Below, piece by piece: positions 25,018-34,992 of a DNA stretch of 64,000 bases. The position numbers were made by a program, and so were the translations under genes. This stretch comes from Morganella psychrotolerans (GTDB taxonomy: Bacteria; Pseudomonadota; Gammaproteobacteria; Enterobacterales; Enterobacteriaceae): contig NZ_LZEX01000043.1 of the NCBI RefSeq assembly GCF_001676055.1, forward strand, positions 1-64,000, in the 5' to 3' direction. The stretch's first letter is position 1. Each line of letters begins with the position of its first letter. The notes below the pieces were generated by a model that did not search any database, was not told the origin of the DNA, and saw only the letters and a list, made by a program, of their open reading frames with translations.

Positions 25018-27138
25018 TTACGACTGCGCTTCAGTCGGAAAATCGTGGCGGAAGCAGCTGTCGTAATAGTTGCGGATGTTCGTCATCCGGCGGCGGCGCT
25101 GATGAAAGCGGACAATAACATATACACCATTAATAATGGTCAGCAGAGTTAATATCACCAGTAAACTGCAACTGGCGAGAAACCGTGCGAGCATCACATT
25201 ATCCGGCTGATAATGCAGCAGGATATGGCGGGTGCCGTTCGCATCGACAGACACACCGGTGACAATCCCCTGAACCTCAAATGGGGTATGCAGCAGCATA
25301 TCTGAGAGCCGTTGCAGAGCCCGCCAATGTTCAAGCGGTGTGATATCGCCCGTCCGTTCATTGACCGGTGCATTTTCCACCAGTGACTTACCTTCATCGC
25401 TGATCAGCAGGACACCTCCCGGCGGCGGGCTGTTCAGCCGCATGGCGGCATTTTCAACTTCTTTACTGATTGCTGTAGATGTGGTGACGATAACCAGCTT
25501 TTCCAAGGCCTCTGCACTGGCTGGACGTAATAAAACATTTGATTGTTCCAGTTTACCGGCCTCTGCGCGGGCTAATAAATTTTCCCAGTTCGGTGAATTA
25601 CCCAGGTTAACCAGCGCATTTTTCAGGCGTATGCAGTCGCTGTTTTCAAATTCACACAGTGCCTGTGTTTTTAAAACCAGTGAGGAAAAATTATCCAGCA
25701 GGCTCATTCCTGACTTGGTTATCATATCCCGCAGGCTGTCATTGACTTTGCGGGAGCCGGTATCCGGGTGCAACTGACTGTTGAGTGCAGTCAGCAGCGC
25801 CGCTGCCCGTTCAACCTGCTCTGATTCTGGTACCGGGAGCGGAGAGGTGTTATTCCAGTAAATACCGGAGCAGTCAAACGGCAGAAAATAGGGTTTATCC
25901 TGTGGAGAAAGGTTTGGTGGCATGTAACACATACCCACGCCTTTTGCTTCAAGAAAATCACCGACATAGAGCGGCATATTTTGCAGCTCATTAAAATTTG
26001 TCGATACTTTTGTTTCTGTGCCGGTAAGCCAGTTCAGTGCCAGTTTAACGGGTAAATTGACGGGCTGATTAACCGCAAGCACCAGAAGAGCGACCGCACT
26101 GGTCAGGGCAATCAGCAGGTTTTTACTGTAGCGGTGATATGGGAAGCGGATAGCTTCTTCCTGTAAGGACAGGTACTTACCCTGGCGCACCACCTGCTGA
26201 TCTTCATACATTTCAATCTGCACAACGGAGCCCAGATCATGGTGCAGCCAGGCATCCCAGTGCGGCGGATAGATAAGATCGATACCACCGAGAGAGATGC
26301 TGTGTTTCTGGCTGTGGTCAAAATCACCGAACAGTCCCCAGCGCTTGGGTGCACCACGATAGCACTGAATATCTCTGAGTTTGCGGCGGATTGGCATCCG
26401 GATCAGCGTCAGTACCAAACCTGACAGCAACAGGCTGCTGCCGAGTATAAGCATCCAGTAAAACAGAAACGGCGGCATAAATACGGAGGTGATCGCTGTC
26501 AGCACGCCGCAGATAATCAGTGCGCTGCTGACAAATCCGTGTGTGTGTTGCAGATGATATTCCTGCGGACTTTCCCTGCGGGTACCGAGAAACTCAATAT
26601 CAGCACTGCTGTTTTTCAGTATTGCGGCTTGTACCGGTACATCATTATTTTTTGTCATAGGTGTTGCCAGCGGATAATCATCAGTAAATTCACGTAAGTC
26701 ATGACCATTCAGCCCTGTTATCATTGGTAACTGACCGGTAAAAACGACATCAATAACATTTTTGTTCTGAATATATCTTTCCAGAACAAGCGGAAGGTAA
26801 ACTTCATTGCCTTCAATATAATAATGCCATTTCTGTTTATTTTTTCCCGGGACTGCAAAACGGGTGATACTGTTACAGAGACGATAAACGTGATCACTTT
26901 TTCCGGGGATAGCCGGTAATACAAAATGTTGCTCATGACTGACCGCATGCCGGGCTGCATGGGTCAGGTGATATTCAATAGCCTGAATTTCTTCCGGGCC
27001 AAGCTGGTGGTGTGTCGGACTTGCAAGCGAAGGTAACACATGACCGGCCCTGTGCCGCTTCCGTCTGCGACTGACAACGGAAGCCATTATAAGACAACTG
27101 ATCACCAGACCAGCGGCTATAATGACGGTGATATTCAT
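25018..27138 (-). CDS. igaA: IgaA/UmoB, inner-membrane inhibitor of the Rcs phosphorelay
   Basis: 706 residues, the length of IgaA (E. coli YrfF; UmoB in Proteus). It has an N-terminal membrane helix (1-20), paired central helices (about 205-245), another near 345-360, a large periplasmic region (about 365-650), and a last helix near 655-675 with a basic tail. IgaA holds RcsD/RcsC signalling off; loss is lethal or strongly mucoid in Salmonella, and the Proteus homologue affects flhDC and swarming. Periplasmic cysteines (e.g. in VGMCYMPP and LPFDCSG) are retained. Divergent from nudE as in E. coli. Confidence 0.94.
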   Translation of the reverse strand: MNITVIIAAGLVISCLIMASVVSRRRKRHRAGHVLPSLASPTHHQLGPEEIQAIEYHLTHAARHAVSHEQHFVLPAIPGKSDHVYRLCNSITRFAVPGKNKQKWHYYIEGNEVYLPLVLERYIQNKNVIDVVFTGQLPMITGLNGHDLREFTDDYPLATPMTKNNDVPVQAAILKNSSADIEFLGTRRESPQEYHLQHTHGFVSSALIICGVLTAITSVFMPPFLFYWMLILGSSLLLSGLVLTLIRMPIRRKLRDIQCYRGAPKRWGLFGDFDHSQKHSISLGGIDLIYPPHWDAWLHHDLGSVVQIEMYEDQQVVRQGKYLSLQEEAIRFPYHRYSKNLLIALTSAVALLVLAVNQPVNLPVKLALNWLTGTETKVSTNFNELQNMPLYVGDFLEAKGVGMCYMPPNLSPQDKPYFLPFDCSGIYWNNTSPLPVPESEQVERAAALLTALNSQLHPDTGSRKVNDSLRDMITKSGMSLLDNFSSLVLKTQALCEFENSDCIRLKNALVNLGNSPNWENLLARAEAGKLEQSNVLLRPASAEALEKLVIVTTSTAISKEVENAAMRLNSPPPGGVLLISDEGKSLVENAPVNERTGDITPLEHWRALQRLSDMLLHTPFEVQGIVTGVSVDANGTRHILLHYQPDNVMLARFLASCSLLVILTLLTIINGVYVIVRFHQRRRRMTNIRNYYDSCFRHDFPTEAQS

Positions 27139-27432
27139 TTTTTCCCCATTGGTAATTGCCTGTGTAGCATAACAGTGAATAACATCGCTGAAAAATCAGC
27201 CTTTTCTTATTATGCAAAAAATCATTTTAAATAACAGCCTGTTATAACGGACTGTTTTTCTGTTTCCTGCAAATTATTCAGTAGGTTATCGTAATTTGTT
27301 CATGATCGGTGGTACTTTTCTTTGTTTCAGGAACAGGTAATATGGAGCGGTGCGATGTGTTTATCCGGAGTATATACTTATTCACAGCGCGATATATTAA
27401 TCCGCGTTTTTACAAAACGCACCGGGGCATAC

Positions 27433-28020
27433 ATGACAGCATTACAAAAACCAAAAATTATCCGTACAGACAATATTGCCCAATCCCGTTTGTTCAGCAT
27501 TCAGTCTGTTGCACTGGAATTCAGTAACGGCGCGGAGCGCGTCTATGAACGAATGCGCCCGGCTAACCGCGAATCTGTTTTAATCGTTCCGGTTATCGGC
27601 AACGAACTTATTTTAATTCAGGAATATGCCGCCGGTATTGAAAAATACGAGCTGGGCTTTCCTAAAGGTGCAATCGATCCCGGTGAAGACATGCTGACTG
27701 CCGCTAACCGGGAACTGAAAGAAGAAATCGGTTTTGGTGCACAGATACTGACTCCTTTGCGTAAAGTCACTATGTCACCGTCTTATTTTTCAGGGCGGAT
27801 GAACATTTTGATAGCCACCGGTCTGTATCCCGAAAAACTGGAGGGCGATGAACCTGAGCCGCTGATTCAGGTGCGCTGGCCGGTCAGTGATATGATGGAT
27901 CTGCTGACACATCCTGATTTTAACGAGGCCCGCAATATTACCGCTCTGTTCCTGGCGCAACATTATTTGTCGCAGATGTCGCAGAGTGGGGAATTACCTA
28001 TTTTTAACACAAATAAATAA
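27433..28020 (+). CDS. nudE: ADP compounds hydrolase NudE
   Basis: 195 residues from MTALQKPKII, aligned to E. coli NudE (186 aa). The Nudix box is complete: G-AIDPG-E-DMLTAAN-REL-K-EE-I-G. It hydrolyses ADP-ribose, NADH and diadenosine polyphosphates. An upstream in-frame ATG would add 37 unconserved residues. The ribosome site (GGGG) is modest. Divergent from igaA, convergent with mrcA. Confidence 0.93.
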   Translation: MTALQKPKIIRTDNIAQSRLFSIQSVALEFSNGAERVYERMRPANRESVLIVPVIGNELILIQEYAAGIEKYELGFPKGAIDPGEDMLTAANRELKEEIGFGAQILTPLRKVTMSPSYFSGRMNILIATGLYPEKLEGDEPEPLIQVRWPVSDMMDLLTHPDFNEARNITALFLAQHYLSQMSQSGELPIFNTNK

Positions 28021-28070
28021 ACGCCAATCATTAAAGAAAGGTATCAATTTGTGTTAAGTGCGGTCGATTG

Positions 28071-28103
28071 AAAAAACAAAGGGCTGCCGGATGGCAGCCC
28101 TTT
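28071..28103. terminator. Terminator, mrcA side
   Basis: AAAGGGCTGCC/GGCAGCCCTTT, an 11-bp stem with GGAT loop. On the minus strand it is followed by GTTTTTT, so it mainly serves mrcA; it may also stop nudE. Confidence 0.9.
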
Positions 28104-28140
28104 GCGATTACACATAAGTGTCGGATAAAAAAGTGTCGGA

Positions 28141-30666
28141 TCAGAAAAGTTCTTCTGCCGCACCATCCTGGTGAATAATGGTTGTACCCACTTCAGAGAC
28201 ACCGTAATCGGTCGGCTCCGTGCCTTTGATAAAATACTCTGAACGTGAATTACCACCGGAGGCCAGTTTCCCGGTGCTGCGGTCAATCTGTACAGAGATA
28301 ATACCCGGCGGTGGCGGATCTTTACGCTCCGGTACGCCTTCCAGTGCAACTTTCATAAAGTCATTCCAGATGGGCTGAGCACTTTTTGCTCCCGCTTCAC
28401 CACGACCCAGGTCACGGATATTTTCATCAAAACCAATCCAGACCGCTGCGACAATGTCAGGGCCGTATCCGACAAACCAGGCGTCTTTTGAGCTGTTGGT
28501 TGTACCGGTTTTCCCGCCGAGGTCGCGGCGTTTGATATCTCTCATCGCCCGCCAGCCTGTACCACTCCAGCCCGGTTCGCCATAAATATTTGAATTCATA
28601 GCGTCTTTGATAAGAAATGCCACATCGGTACTGACGACGTGCGGAGCATACGGAGAGTTATTACCTGCCTGCGGTGCTTTTTCCAGGTCTGTTTCCGGGG
28701 CTGCGGGTTGGTCATTTTCCTGCGGCTGATTGTCCGATTTGGCCACATCCGTTTCCAGAGCATCACTGTTCAGCCGGGTGCTCAAATCATGGGCACCTTC
28801 ACCGTAGATAACCGGAATATTGGTGCATTGCGGGCAGGCAATCCGGGGTTTTGCGGTAAACAGCGTTTTGCCGTCCATATCATCAATACGGCTGATAAAG
28901 TACGGATCAATAAGGTATCCGCCGTTTGTCATCACCGCATAGCCGCGCACCATTTGCATCGGGGTAAAGGATGAAGAACCGAGAGCCATGGATTCCGTTC
29001 TGACAATGTTGCTGTCCGGGAAACCAAAGCGCAGCAGGTAGTCCGCTGCATAGTTCACACCCATTGCCCGCATTGCGCGCACCATAACCACGTTTTTGGA
29101 TTGACCGAGTCCCTGACGCAGACGGATAGGGCCGTCATAACGCGGCGGGGAGTTTTTAGGACGCCAGTCTGTGCCTGAACCATCTGCACGGACAATCGGC
29201 AGGTCATTGAGCAGAGAGGAAAGAGTCAGACCTTTATCCAGCGCTGCGGTATACAGCAATGGTTTGATGCTGGATCCGACCTGGCGCAGTGATTGGGTCA
29301 CCCGGTTAAATTTGCTCAGTTCAAAATCAAATCCGCCGACCAGCGCGATAATTGCACCATCGCCCGGATTCAGTGCAACAAAGGCAGAGTTAACATCCGG
29401 TAACTGTGACAGTACCCAGCGATCTTTGCTCTGGCGCACCCAAATTTGTTCGCCGGTGTGGATCACACCGTTAACCGCACGGGGTGCAGGACCCATAGCG
29501 CGGTCAGAAATAAATTTCCGCGCCCAGCGCATGCCGTCCATGGTTAAATCGATCGTGCTGCCGTCTTTGAGCATCACCTGTGCGCGGGAGGCATCTGCAC
29601 TGAGAACAACCGCCGGATGCAGCGGACCGTAGACCGGTAATGATTTCAGTTTACTCAGGATTTGTTCTGTATCCCACGGCGTGGCGTTCTGCTGCCATAA
29701 CACCTGCTGCGCACCCCGGTATCCGTGGCGGATATCATAATCAATGATGCCATTATGTACGGCTGTTTCGGCACTGAGCTGATCTTTGCGTTTTACGGTG
29801 GTGTAGACCTTATAACCGTCGGTATAGGCATTTTCACCATACTTTTCGAGCATCGACATGCGTGCCATTTCAGCCAGGTACGGCGCGGAGAAATCAATCT
29901 CCGGGGCATGGTAGCTCGCGTTAATCGGCTCCAGGCGGGCTTCATCATACTGTGCACGGGTGATGTAATTTTCTTCCAGCATCCGGGTCAGTACAACATT
30001 GCGGCGTGCCAGCGCGCGGGATTTTGAGTATAGCGGGTTAAATGTGGACGGCGCTTTCGGCAGTCCGGCAATAACAGCGGTTTCACTCAGTGTCAGCTGG
30101 TCAGGCGTTTTGCCGAAATAGACATAAGCGGCAGCGCCGACACCATAGGCACGCTGGCCGAGGTAAATTTTGTTCAGATAAAGCTCAAGAATTTCATCCT
30201 TGGAGAGCAGTTGCTCAATACGGATAGCCAGAAAGGCTTCTTTTACTTTACGGATGACCGTTTTTTCCGGACTGAGGAAGAAGTTACGGGCAAGCTGCTG
30301 AGTGATGGTACTGGCACCCTGGGATGCCCGGCCTGACGTCATTGCAACAGAGGCAGCACGGAAAATCCCGATAGGATCGACACCATGGTGCTCATAAAAA
30401 CGACTGTCCTCTGTCGCGATGAACGCTTTTTTCATCAATGGCGGGATCTGGCTGAGAGTCAGCGGAATACGGCGTTTTTCGCCGAACTGTGCGATCAATT
30501 CGCCATCGGCGCTGTAGACCTGCATAGGTGTCTGTAATTTGACATCTTTCAGCGTTGCCACATCGGGCAAGTCCGGCTCGACATATTTGTACATGCCATA
30601 TATCGAAGCTGCTCCAAGAAAAATGCAACAGACAACAAAGATCAATAAATACTTTAAGAACTTCAC
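28141..30666 (-). CDS. mrcA: Penicillin-binding protein 1A
   Basis: 841 residues; bifunctional murein synthase anchored by one helix (about 5-27) with the rest in the periplasm. The glycosyltransferase domain has ATEDSRFYEHHG and GASTITQQLARN. The transpeptidase has the active-site serine in GSSIKPLLY (SxxK), the SKN triad in GQSKNVV and KTGTTN. An OB-like insert (about 300-410) carries the ODD docking region for LpoA. The C-terminal tail is short. Divergent from the hof operon, as in E. coli. Confidence 0.96.
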   Translation of the reverse strand: MKFLKYLLIFVVCCIFLGAASIYGMYKYVEPDLPDVATLKDVKLQTPMQVYSADGELIAQFGEKRRIPLTLSQIPPLMKKAFIATEDSRFYEHHGVDPIGIFRAASVAMTSGRASQGASTITQQLARNFFLSPEKTVIRKVKEAFLAIRIEQLLSKDEILELYLNKIYLGQRAYGVGAAAYVYFGKTPDQLTLSETAVIAGLPKAPSTFNPLYSKSRALARRNVVLTRMLEENYITRAQYDEARLEPINASYHAPEIDFSAPYLAEMARMSMLEKYGENAYTDGYKVYTTVKRKDQLSAETAVHNGIIDYDIRHGYRGAQQVLWQQNATPWDTEQILSKLKSLPVYGPLHPAVVLSADASRAQVMLKDGSTIDLTMDGMRWARKFISDRAMGPAPRAVNGVIHTGEQIWVRQSKDRWVLSQLPDVNSAFVALNPGDGAIIALVGGFDFELSKFNRVTQSLRQVGSSIKPLLYTAALDKGLTLSSLLNDLPIVRADGSGTDWRPKNSPPRYDGPIRLRQGLGQSKNVVMVRAMRAMGVNYAADYLLRFGFPDSNIVRTESMALGSSSFTPMQMVRGYAVMTNGGYLIDPYFISRIDDMDGKTLFTAKPRIACPQCTNIPVIYGEGAHDLSTRLNSDALETDVAKSDNQPQENDQPAAPETDLEKAPQAGNNSPYAPHVVSTDVAFLIKDAMNSNIYGEPGWSGTGWRAMRDIKRRDLGGKTGTTNSSKDAWFVGYGPDIVAAVWIGFDENIRDLGRGEAGAKSAQPIWNDFMKVALEGVPERKDPPPPGIISVQIDRSTGKLASGGNSRSEYFIKGTEPTDYGVSEVGTTIIHQDGAAEELF

Positions 30667-30818
30667 CTGAAAGATTCCGTTAGCCGTGTGGTGGACAGTT
30701 AATAAACAGCGACCCTGTAGTATAAAGGTTCATGCCTTTCTTGAATACGTATTTTATAACTGGCGGAAAATAAAGAAGAAATAACTATTTCGCACACCAA
30801 TAATAAAAGGAATTATTA

Positions 30819-31628
30819 ATGTGGATAACTTCGCGGGTGGCAGGGATCTCCCTTCAGGATGGCGCGATAATGATCGCTCCCGGCTATAAAGACCGCCATC
30901 ACTGCTCTTTTGATGACTTTACCACACTGCATTTTCCTGACGGAGAACTGGCAGATGGCCGGGTTCAGGATCCTGCGGCCGTGTCGGCGGCACTGACCCG
31001 CTGGCGCCGTCATTTTCGCGGGCGTTTACAGTTACGCGTGGCACTGCCCGCCCCGCTGTATCTGCAACAACGTATCCGTCTGCCGGAAAACCGGATGGTG
31101 CAGGCATCTGTTGTTCCTCTGATCGACACCTACCTGGCACGCACTTTTCCGGGGCGTTGTCAGGATCTGATATATGACTACTGTATTCTGCCGGGGGAAA
31201 TTGTGCTGACCACGGTACATCGTTCTGTCCGTGAGGTGTGGGAAACGCTGGCGGCAAAAATGAGTGCGCGATTGACCGTGCTTGATCTCATCCCTTGTGC
31301 AATGCGCTGTTTTGCACATGCCCGGGGCGTTCCTGCACAGGACTGGCTGCTGTTCAGTCAGGGAAATTTTGTCTGCTGGCAGGCGGGAACGTCGCATCCG
31401 GCACTCAGCGGCCAGGCAGAGCCGGATTTGCCCTCATTATCAGACGCACTGACATTACAGGGGTTTGATAACGCGCAGGCGTCTCTGTGTTGTCTGCATG
31501 ATACCGCGCTATTACCGGTCGCCTGGCAGCATGAGTGTGAGCAATATAGCGTGACAAAACCGGATACAGTGCCTGCGGGTTATGCGGCGGCTGCCGGAAT
31601 GGTATTGCGCGGGGAAGACAGGCTATGA
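30819..31628 (+). CDS. hofM: PilM-like protein HofM
   Basis: 269 residues, similar to E. coli HofM, an actin-like PilM relative that forms the cytoplasmic end of a type IV pilus-like DNA-uptake complex. Divergence is high, as for all enteric hof genes. First gene of a tight four-gene operon (stop overlaps the next start). In E. coli these genes belong to the Sxy/CRP regulon and allow use of DNA as nutrient; I did not find a clear CRP-S site. Confidence 0.8.
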   Translation: MWITSRVAGISLQDGAIMIAPGYKDRHHCSFDDFTTLHFPDGELADGRVQDPAAVSAALTRWRRHFRGRLQLRVALPAPLYLQQRIRLPENRMVQASVVPLIDTYLARTFPGRCQDLIYDYCILPGEIVLTTVHRSVREVWETLAAKMSARLTVLDLIPCAMRCFAHARGVPAQDWLLFSQGNFVCWQAGTSHPALSGQAEPDLPSLSDALTLQGFDNAQASLCCLHDTALLPVAWQHECEQYSVTKPDTVPAGYAAAAGMVLRGEDRL

Positions 31629-32206
31629 GCGGATATCATGTCAATCTGACCGCATGGCGTGTCCGGTTGCACCGGAAAATCTGTCGCGGAATAGTTATCC
31701 GGCTTATTTTTACAGGCGGCATTATATTCTCGGGTTTGATGATGTTTCGCCTGCAAGCAGGGCTGAATGAAGAGCTGCTTGGTGTGACGGAAATGGCAGA
31801 AGCAGCGCGTGAAACCCGCTGGAAGCCCCGGTTGATTACGCTGGCGCAGGATATCGCCGCACAGCAGCAGACGGAAGATACACAGCGCCGCCTGGCGCGC
31901 ACAGGGCGGGAAAACCGCCGGTATCGTGAACTGCTTCATTTTCTTCAGCAGCAATTTCCGGCAGATGCCTGGCTGGTGCGCTATCAGGCAGAACAGCAGA
32001 AGCAGGAAACAGAAAATACGGTACGCCATGTTCTGGCGGTAAACCGCTATCAGATGATTGCGGCAACTCATCCTTTATTGCACCAGGCTCCGCCGGGGTT
32101 GCCTGCGCTCCGGCTGATCCGTCTGCATCATCATAAAGTATCACGGGTCCGGCAATTCACGCTGGTGACAGATGCCGGTGACAGGCATGCAGAGGCGGCT
32201 CCATGA
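31625..32206 (+). CDS. hofN: PilN-like protein HofN
   Basis: 193 residues beginning inside the hofM stop. A basic N-terminus, one membrane helix (about 23-41) and a long periplasmic coiled-coil stretch rich in Gln, Glu and Arg (about 45-125) match the PilN layout. Role: inner-membrane platform linking PilM to PilO. Sequence identity in this family is low, so the call rests on layout and position. Confidence 0.78.
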   Translation: MSGYHVNLTAWRVRLHRKICRGIVIRLIFTGGIIFSGLMMFRLQAGLNEELLGVTEMAEAARETRWKPRLITLAQDIAAQQQTEDTQRRLARTGRENRRYRELLHFLQQQFPADAWLVRYQAEQQKQETENTVRHVLAVNRYQMIAATHPLLHQAPPGLPALRLIRLHHHKVSRVRQFTLVTDAGDRHAEAAP

Positions 32207-32739
32207 ACATGGATGCATTATGGCGTTGTTTACAGTATCGCATCATGCAATGGGGAATTGCGGTGATGGTCTGTCTGCCGGTGGGTTGCACCTTCTGGTA
32301 TTTTTATCTGCTCCCGGCATTCAGTGACATAAACGTGCGGCAGCAGACGTTGCAGATACTCACCCGGCAGGCAGAAACATTTCTCCCGGAGATTGAATAT
32401 CCATCCCGCCCTGCGGCTCCGGCGTTACTGGCTCTGCTGCCGGAAACAGCTCTGCCGGTGCTGGCGGGCTGGCAGCAGGAGCCACAGGATACCCCGTCGC
32501 GCTGGATACTGACCTTTGAGGCATATTACCCGGAACTCGCCGGTTTACTGGATACGCTGACCGCGCAACTGACAGAGCTGAACATCACCCGGCTCTCACT
32601 ACATCCGGTCACTACCGGCCCTCAGACATCTCCTGTGCTGTTACAGATGACCCTGCACCTGGCATTACCGGAAGCGGAGAGCCCGTCAGCATCTGAGACT
32701 GATTTACCGGACATTAATAAGGAAGAGCATGACAACTAA
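32203..32739 (+). CDS. hofO: PilO-like protein HofO
   Basis: 178 residues, one N-terminal membrane helix (about 17-37) and a periplasmic domain, overlapping hofN by four bases. Position and layout match PilO/HofO. E. coli has a separate hofP between hofO and hofQ; here hofQ follows at once (11-base overlap), so the pilotin-like hofP is missing. The acidic tail (about 158-178) could be a remnant of it, which is speculative. Confidence 0.72.
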   Translation: MNMDALWRCLQYRIMQWGIAVMVCLPVGCTFWYFYLLPAFSDINVRQQTLQILTRQAETFLPEIEYPSRPAAPALLALLPETALPVLAGWQQEPQDTPSRWILTFEAYYPELAGLLDTLTAQLTELNITRLSLHPVTTGPQTSPVLLQMTLHLALPEAESPSASETDLPDINKEEHDN

Positions 32740-33793
32740 AAGACAGGGATGGTCAGCCGGGCTGATTATAGGGAGTTATGTTCTGACAGGGGTGGCGGCA
32801 CACAGTGAAATGCACCCTAGAGATCTCTTTCTGCCGGCGGAAATCAGTACACAACAGGCTGCGGTGATGATCCCGCCGGTTTTATCCGCACCGGCGGCTG
32901 ATACCGCGGACAGCAGGCAGAGCCGCACATTTACCTTGCAGCACGCCGATGCGTCTTCGGTTCTGGAAACGCTCCGCCATCATCATGGCGCGCTGTTCAG
33001 TGAGGGAGATGTATTACAGGCGGATCCGCTGACTAATTCCCTCTTTATAGATGCGGGTGCGCAGGTCCTGACCCGCACAGAAGCCTGGCTGACACTGATG
33101 GACAAGCCACAGCAGCAGGTACAGATAACCGCGCACATTGTGTCCGGCTCCCGCGAGGCGCTGCATGAACTGGGACTGCAATGGGGAACGGTGCTGCCGT
33201 CGCCTGATAAAGGAAACCGGCTGCAATTGCATCAGGCGCGGGGCAATAACACCTTTACCTTTAATATTGCCCGCATCAGCGGACATTTACTGGAGATGGA
33301 GCTCACCGCGCTGGAGCAGGAGCAGCAACTGGATATCGTTGCCAGCCCGCGGCTGACCACGGCGCATGAACACCCGGCCAGCATTAAACAGGGCTCGGAA
33401 ATTCCGTATACCACACAGAGCCATGAGTCCGGATCACAGGTTCAGTTCCGTGAAGCGGTACTGGGAATGGAAGTTACGCCGCAAATTTTACGGGAAAATA
33501 AAGTCCGGCTGACGCTGCATATCAGCCGCAATGCGCCCGGGGTTGCACTGGTACAGAACGGCAGTGAGCAATATGCTATCGATAAACAGGAAATTACAAC
33601 GCAAGTGGTTGTACGTAACGGCGAGACATTGATCCTCGGCGGTATTTTCCAGCAGGACAGGGGAAAACAAGTCACCGGAGTGCCGTATTTGTCCGCAATC
33701 CCACTGATGGGAAAGCTTTTTACTCACCAATACGATAAACTCAGCCGCCGTGAATTGGTGATTTTCATTACACCACAACTGATTGATATTTAG
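32729..33793 (+). CDS. hofQ: Secretin HofQ, short form
   Basis: 354 residues against 412 in E. coli. The secretin core is complete: QLDIVASPRLTT, SIKQGSEIPY, EAVLGMEVTPQIL, GETLILGGIFQ and RRELVIFITPQLI. One N-domain remains (about 65-125), but the N-terminal STN domain of E. coli HofQ is absent. The secretin would form the outer-membrane channel for DNA uptake. The N-terminal hydrophobic stretch (about 8-24) may serve as a signal peptide. The missing STN domain and missing hofP leave function uncertain. Confidence 0.88.
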   Translation: MTTKRQGWSAGLIIGSYVLTGVAAHSEMHPRDLFLPAEISTQQAAVMIPPVLSAPAADTADSRQSRTFTLQHADASSVLETLRHHHGALFSEGDVLQADPLTNSLFIDAGAQVLTRTEAWLTLMDKPQQQVQITAHIVSGSREALHELGLQWGTVLPSPDKGNRLQLHQARGNNTFTFNIARISGHLLEMELTALEQEQQLDIVASPRLTTAHEHPASIKQGSEIPYTTQSHESGSQVQFREAVLGMEVTPQILRENKVRLTLHISRNAPGVALVQNGSEQYAIDKQEITTQVVVRNGETLILGGIFQQDRGKQVTGVPYLSAIPLMGKLFTHQYDKLSRRELVIFITPQLIDI

Positions 33794-34436
33794 TAACTGC
33801 AAAAATATCAGTCTGTTATATGATAATTTACGGGAATTATACGCAGGATAAAGCATTTTTTTTATTGATTTTGCGGTGTTATACATTTGACGACTGCAAC
33901 GATTTAGCATACAAGAGTTACCTAATTTAGTAGGTATGAAATCCTTGCCGCATCAAAACATGCTGTTAATCCGTTGACGGATAACGCCCTAATTTATCAG
34001 ACTACGCCTTATATCTCTGCGCGGCTCCCGTTATCAGAAGGATCCACAGAAATATAAGGCGCGGTTTTTTACAGGCGTTATGATAGTATGTGCAGATGTT
34101 CAGAGGCCGGATTGCAACAGGCATCACACAGCAGTACCTGAGGTTCTTTTCTCGTTTTATACTCGGGTATATACCCAACGCCATTCAAGATTCAGGCAGG
34201 CGGCAAAGGAAAACAGATGGGGAGCATACATCAGTATGTGACCCGGCTGGTTGAGTACCGCCAACGAACCTGTAGTTTGAATGGATAAGGGTATGGTTGC
34301 AGTCAGGCAGAATATGCTGAGATAGTTTCAGGCTACTCTCACATATTCACTCATGAGGTTTCATTTGAGGTTCCGCCGCTGATCGGGTGAGCGGGGCGGG
34401 TTATCATTAACGAATATTCTTAGTTATACCAAAAAC
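33794..34436. other. Intergenic, hofQ to aroK
   Basis: No gene supported. It holds dispersed repeat copy C and should hold the aroK promoter. I cannot place -35/-10 with confidence, and the aroK ribosome site is weak. Confidence 0.5.
34171..34294 (+). repeat. Dispersed palindromic repeat, full copy C
   Basis: 124 bases bounded by ATACCC and GGGTAT. The arms (CATTCAAGATTCAGGCAGGC and its partner near the right end) are complementary, so the whole can fold into a long hairpin. Its reverse complement aligns along its full length with copy D, which is also 124 bases. Confidence 0.88.
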
Positions 34437-34961
34437 ATGGCAGAGAAACGCAATATCTTTCTTGTCGGCCCGATGGGTGCCGGCAAAAGTACTATTGGTC
34501 GTCAGCTGGCTCAGCAATTAAATATGGAATTTTTTGATTCCGACCAGGAAATTGAACATCGCACCGGTGCTGATGTGGGCTGGGTATTTGATGTCGAAGG
34601 TGAAGAAGGTTTTCGCCTGCGTGAAGAAAAAATCATCAATGAACTGACTGAAAAACAAGGTATCGTACTGGCTACCGGCGGAGGTTCCGTCAAGTCACGG
34701 GAAACCCGCAACCGCCTTTCAGCGCGGGGTGTGGTTGTCTACCTTGAGACCAATATTGAAAAACAACTGGCCCGTACACAGCGTGATAAAAAACGCCCGT
34801 TGTTACAGGTTGATGAGCCGGTCCGGGAAGTTCTGGTTAAACTGGCAGAAGAGCGCAATCCGTTGTATGAAGAGATCGCGGATATCACTATCCATACCGA
34901 TGATCAGAGTGCAAAAGTGGTTGCAAATCAAATCATTGAGCTGTTAGAAACCAACAGCTGA
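34437..34961 (+). CDS. aroK: Shikimate kinase I
   Basis: 174 residues, nearly identical to E. coli AroK (173 aa). Phosphorylates shikimate at the 3-OH with ATP, the fifth step of chorismate synthesis. Walker [10 protein letters not shown] (11-19), shikimate-binding DSD and GGGS (in [12 protein letters not shown]) are intact. Followed by aroB after 31 bases. Confidence 0.97.
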   Translation: MAEKRNIFLVGPMGAGKSTIGRQLAQQLNMEFFDSDQEIEHRTGADVGWVFDVEGEEGFRLREEKIINELTEKQGIVLATGGGSVKSRETRNRLSARGVVVYLETNIEKQLARTQRDKKRPLLQVDEPVREVLVKLAEERNPLYEEIADITIHTDDQSAKVVANQIIELLETNS

Positions 34962-34992
34962 TTTTACATTACCGGCAACATGCGGAGGTGCC

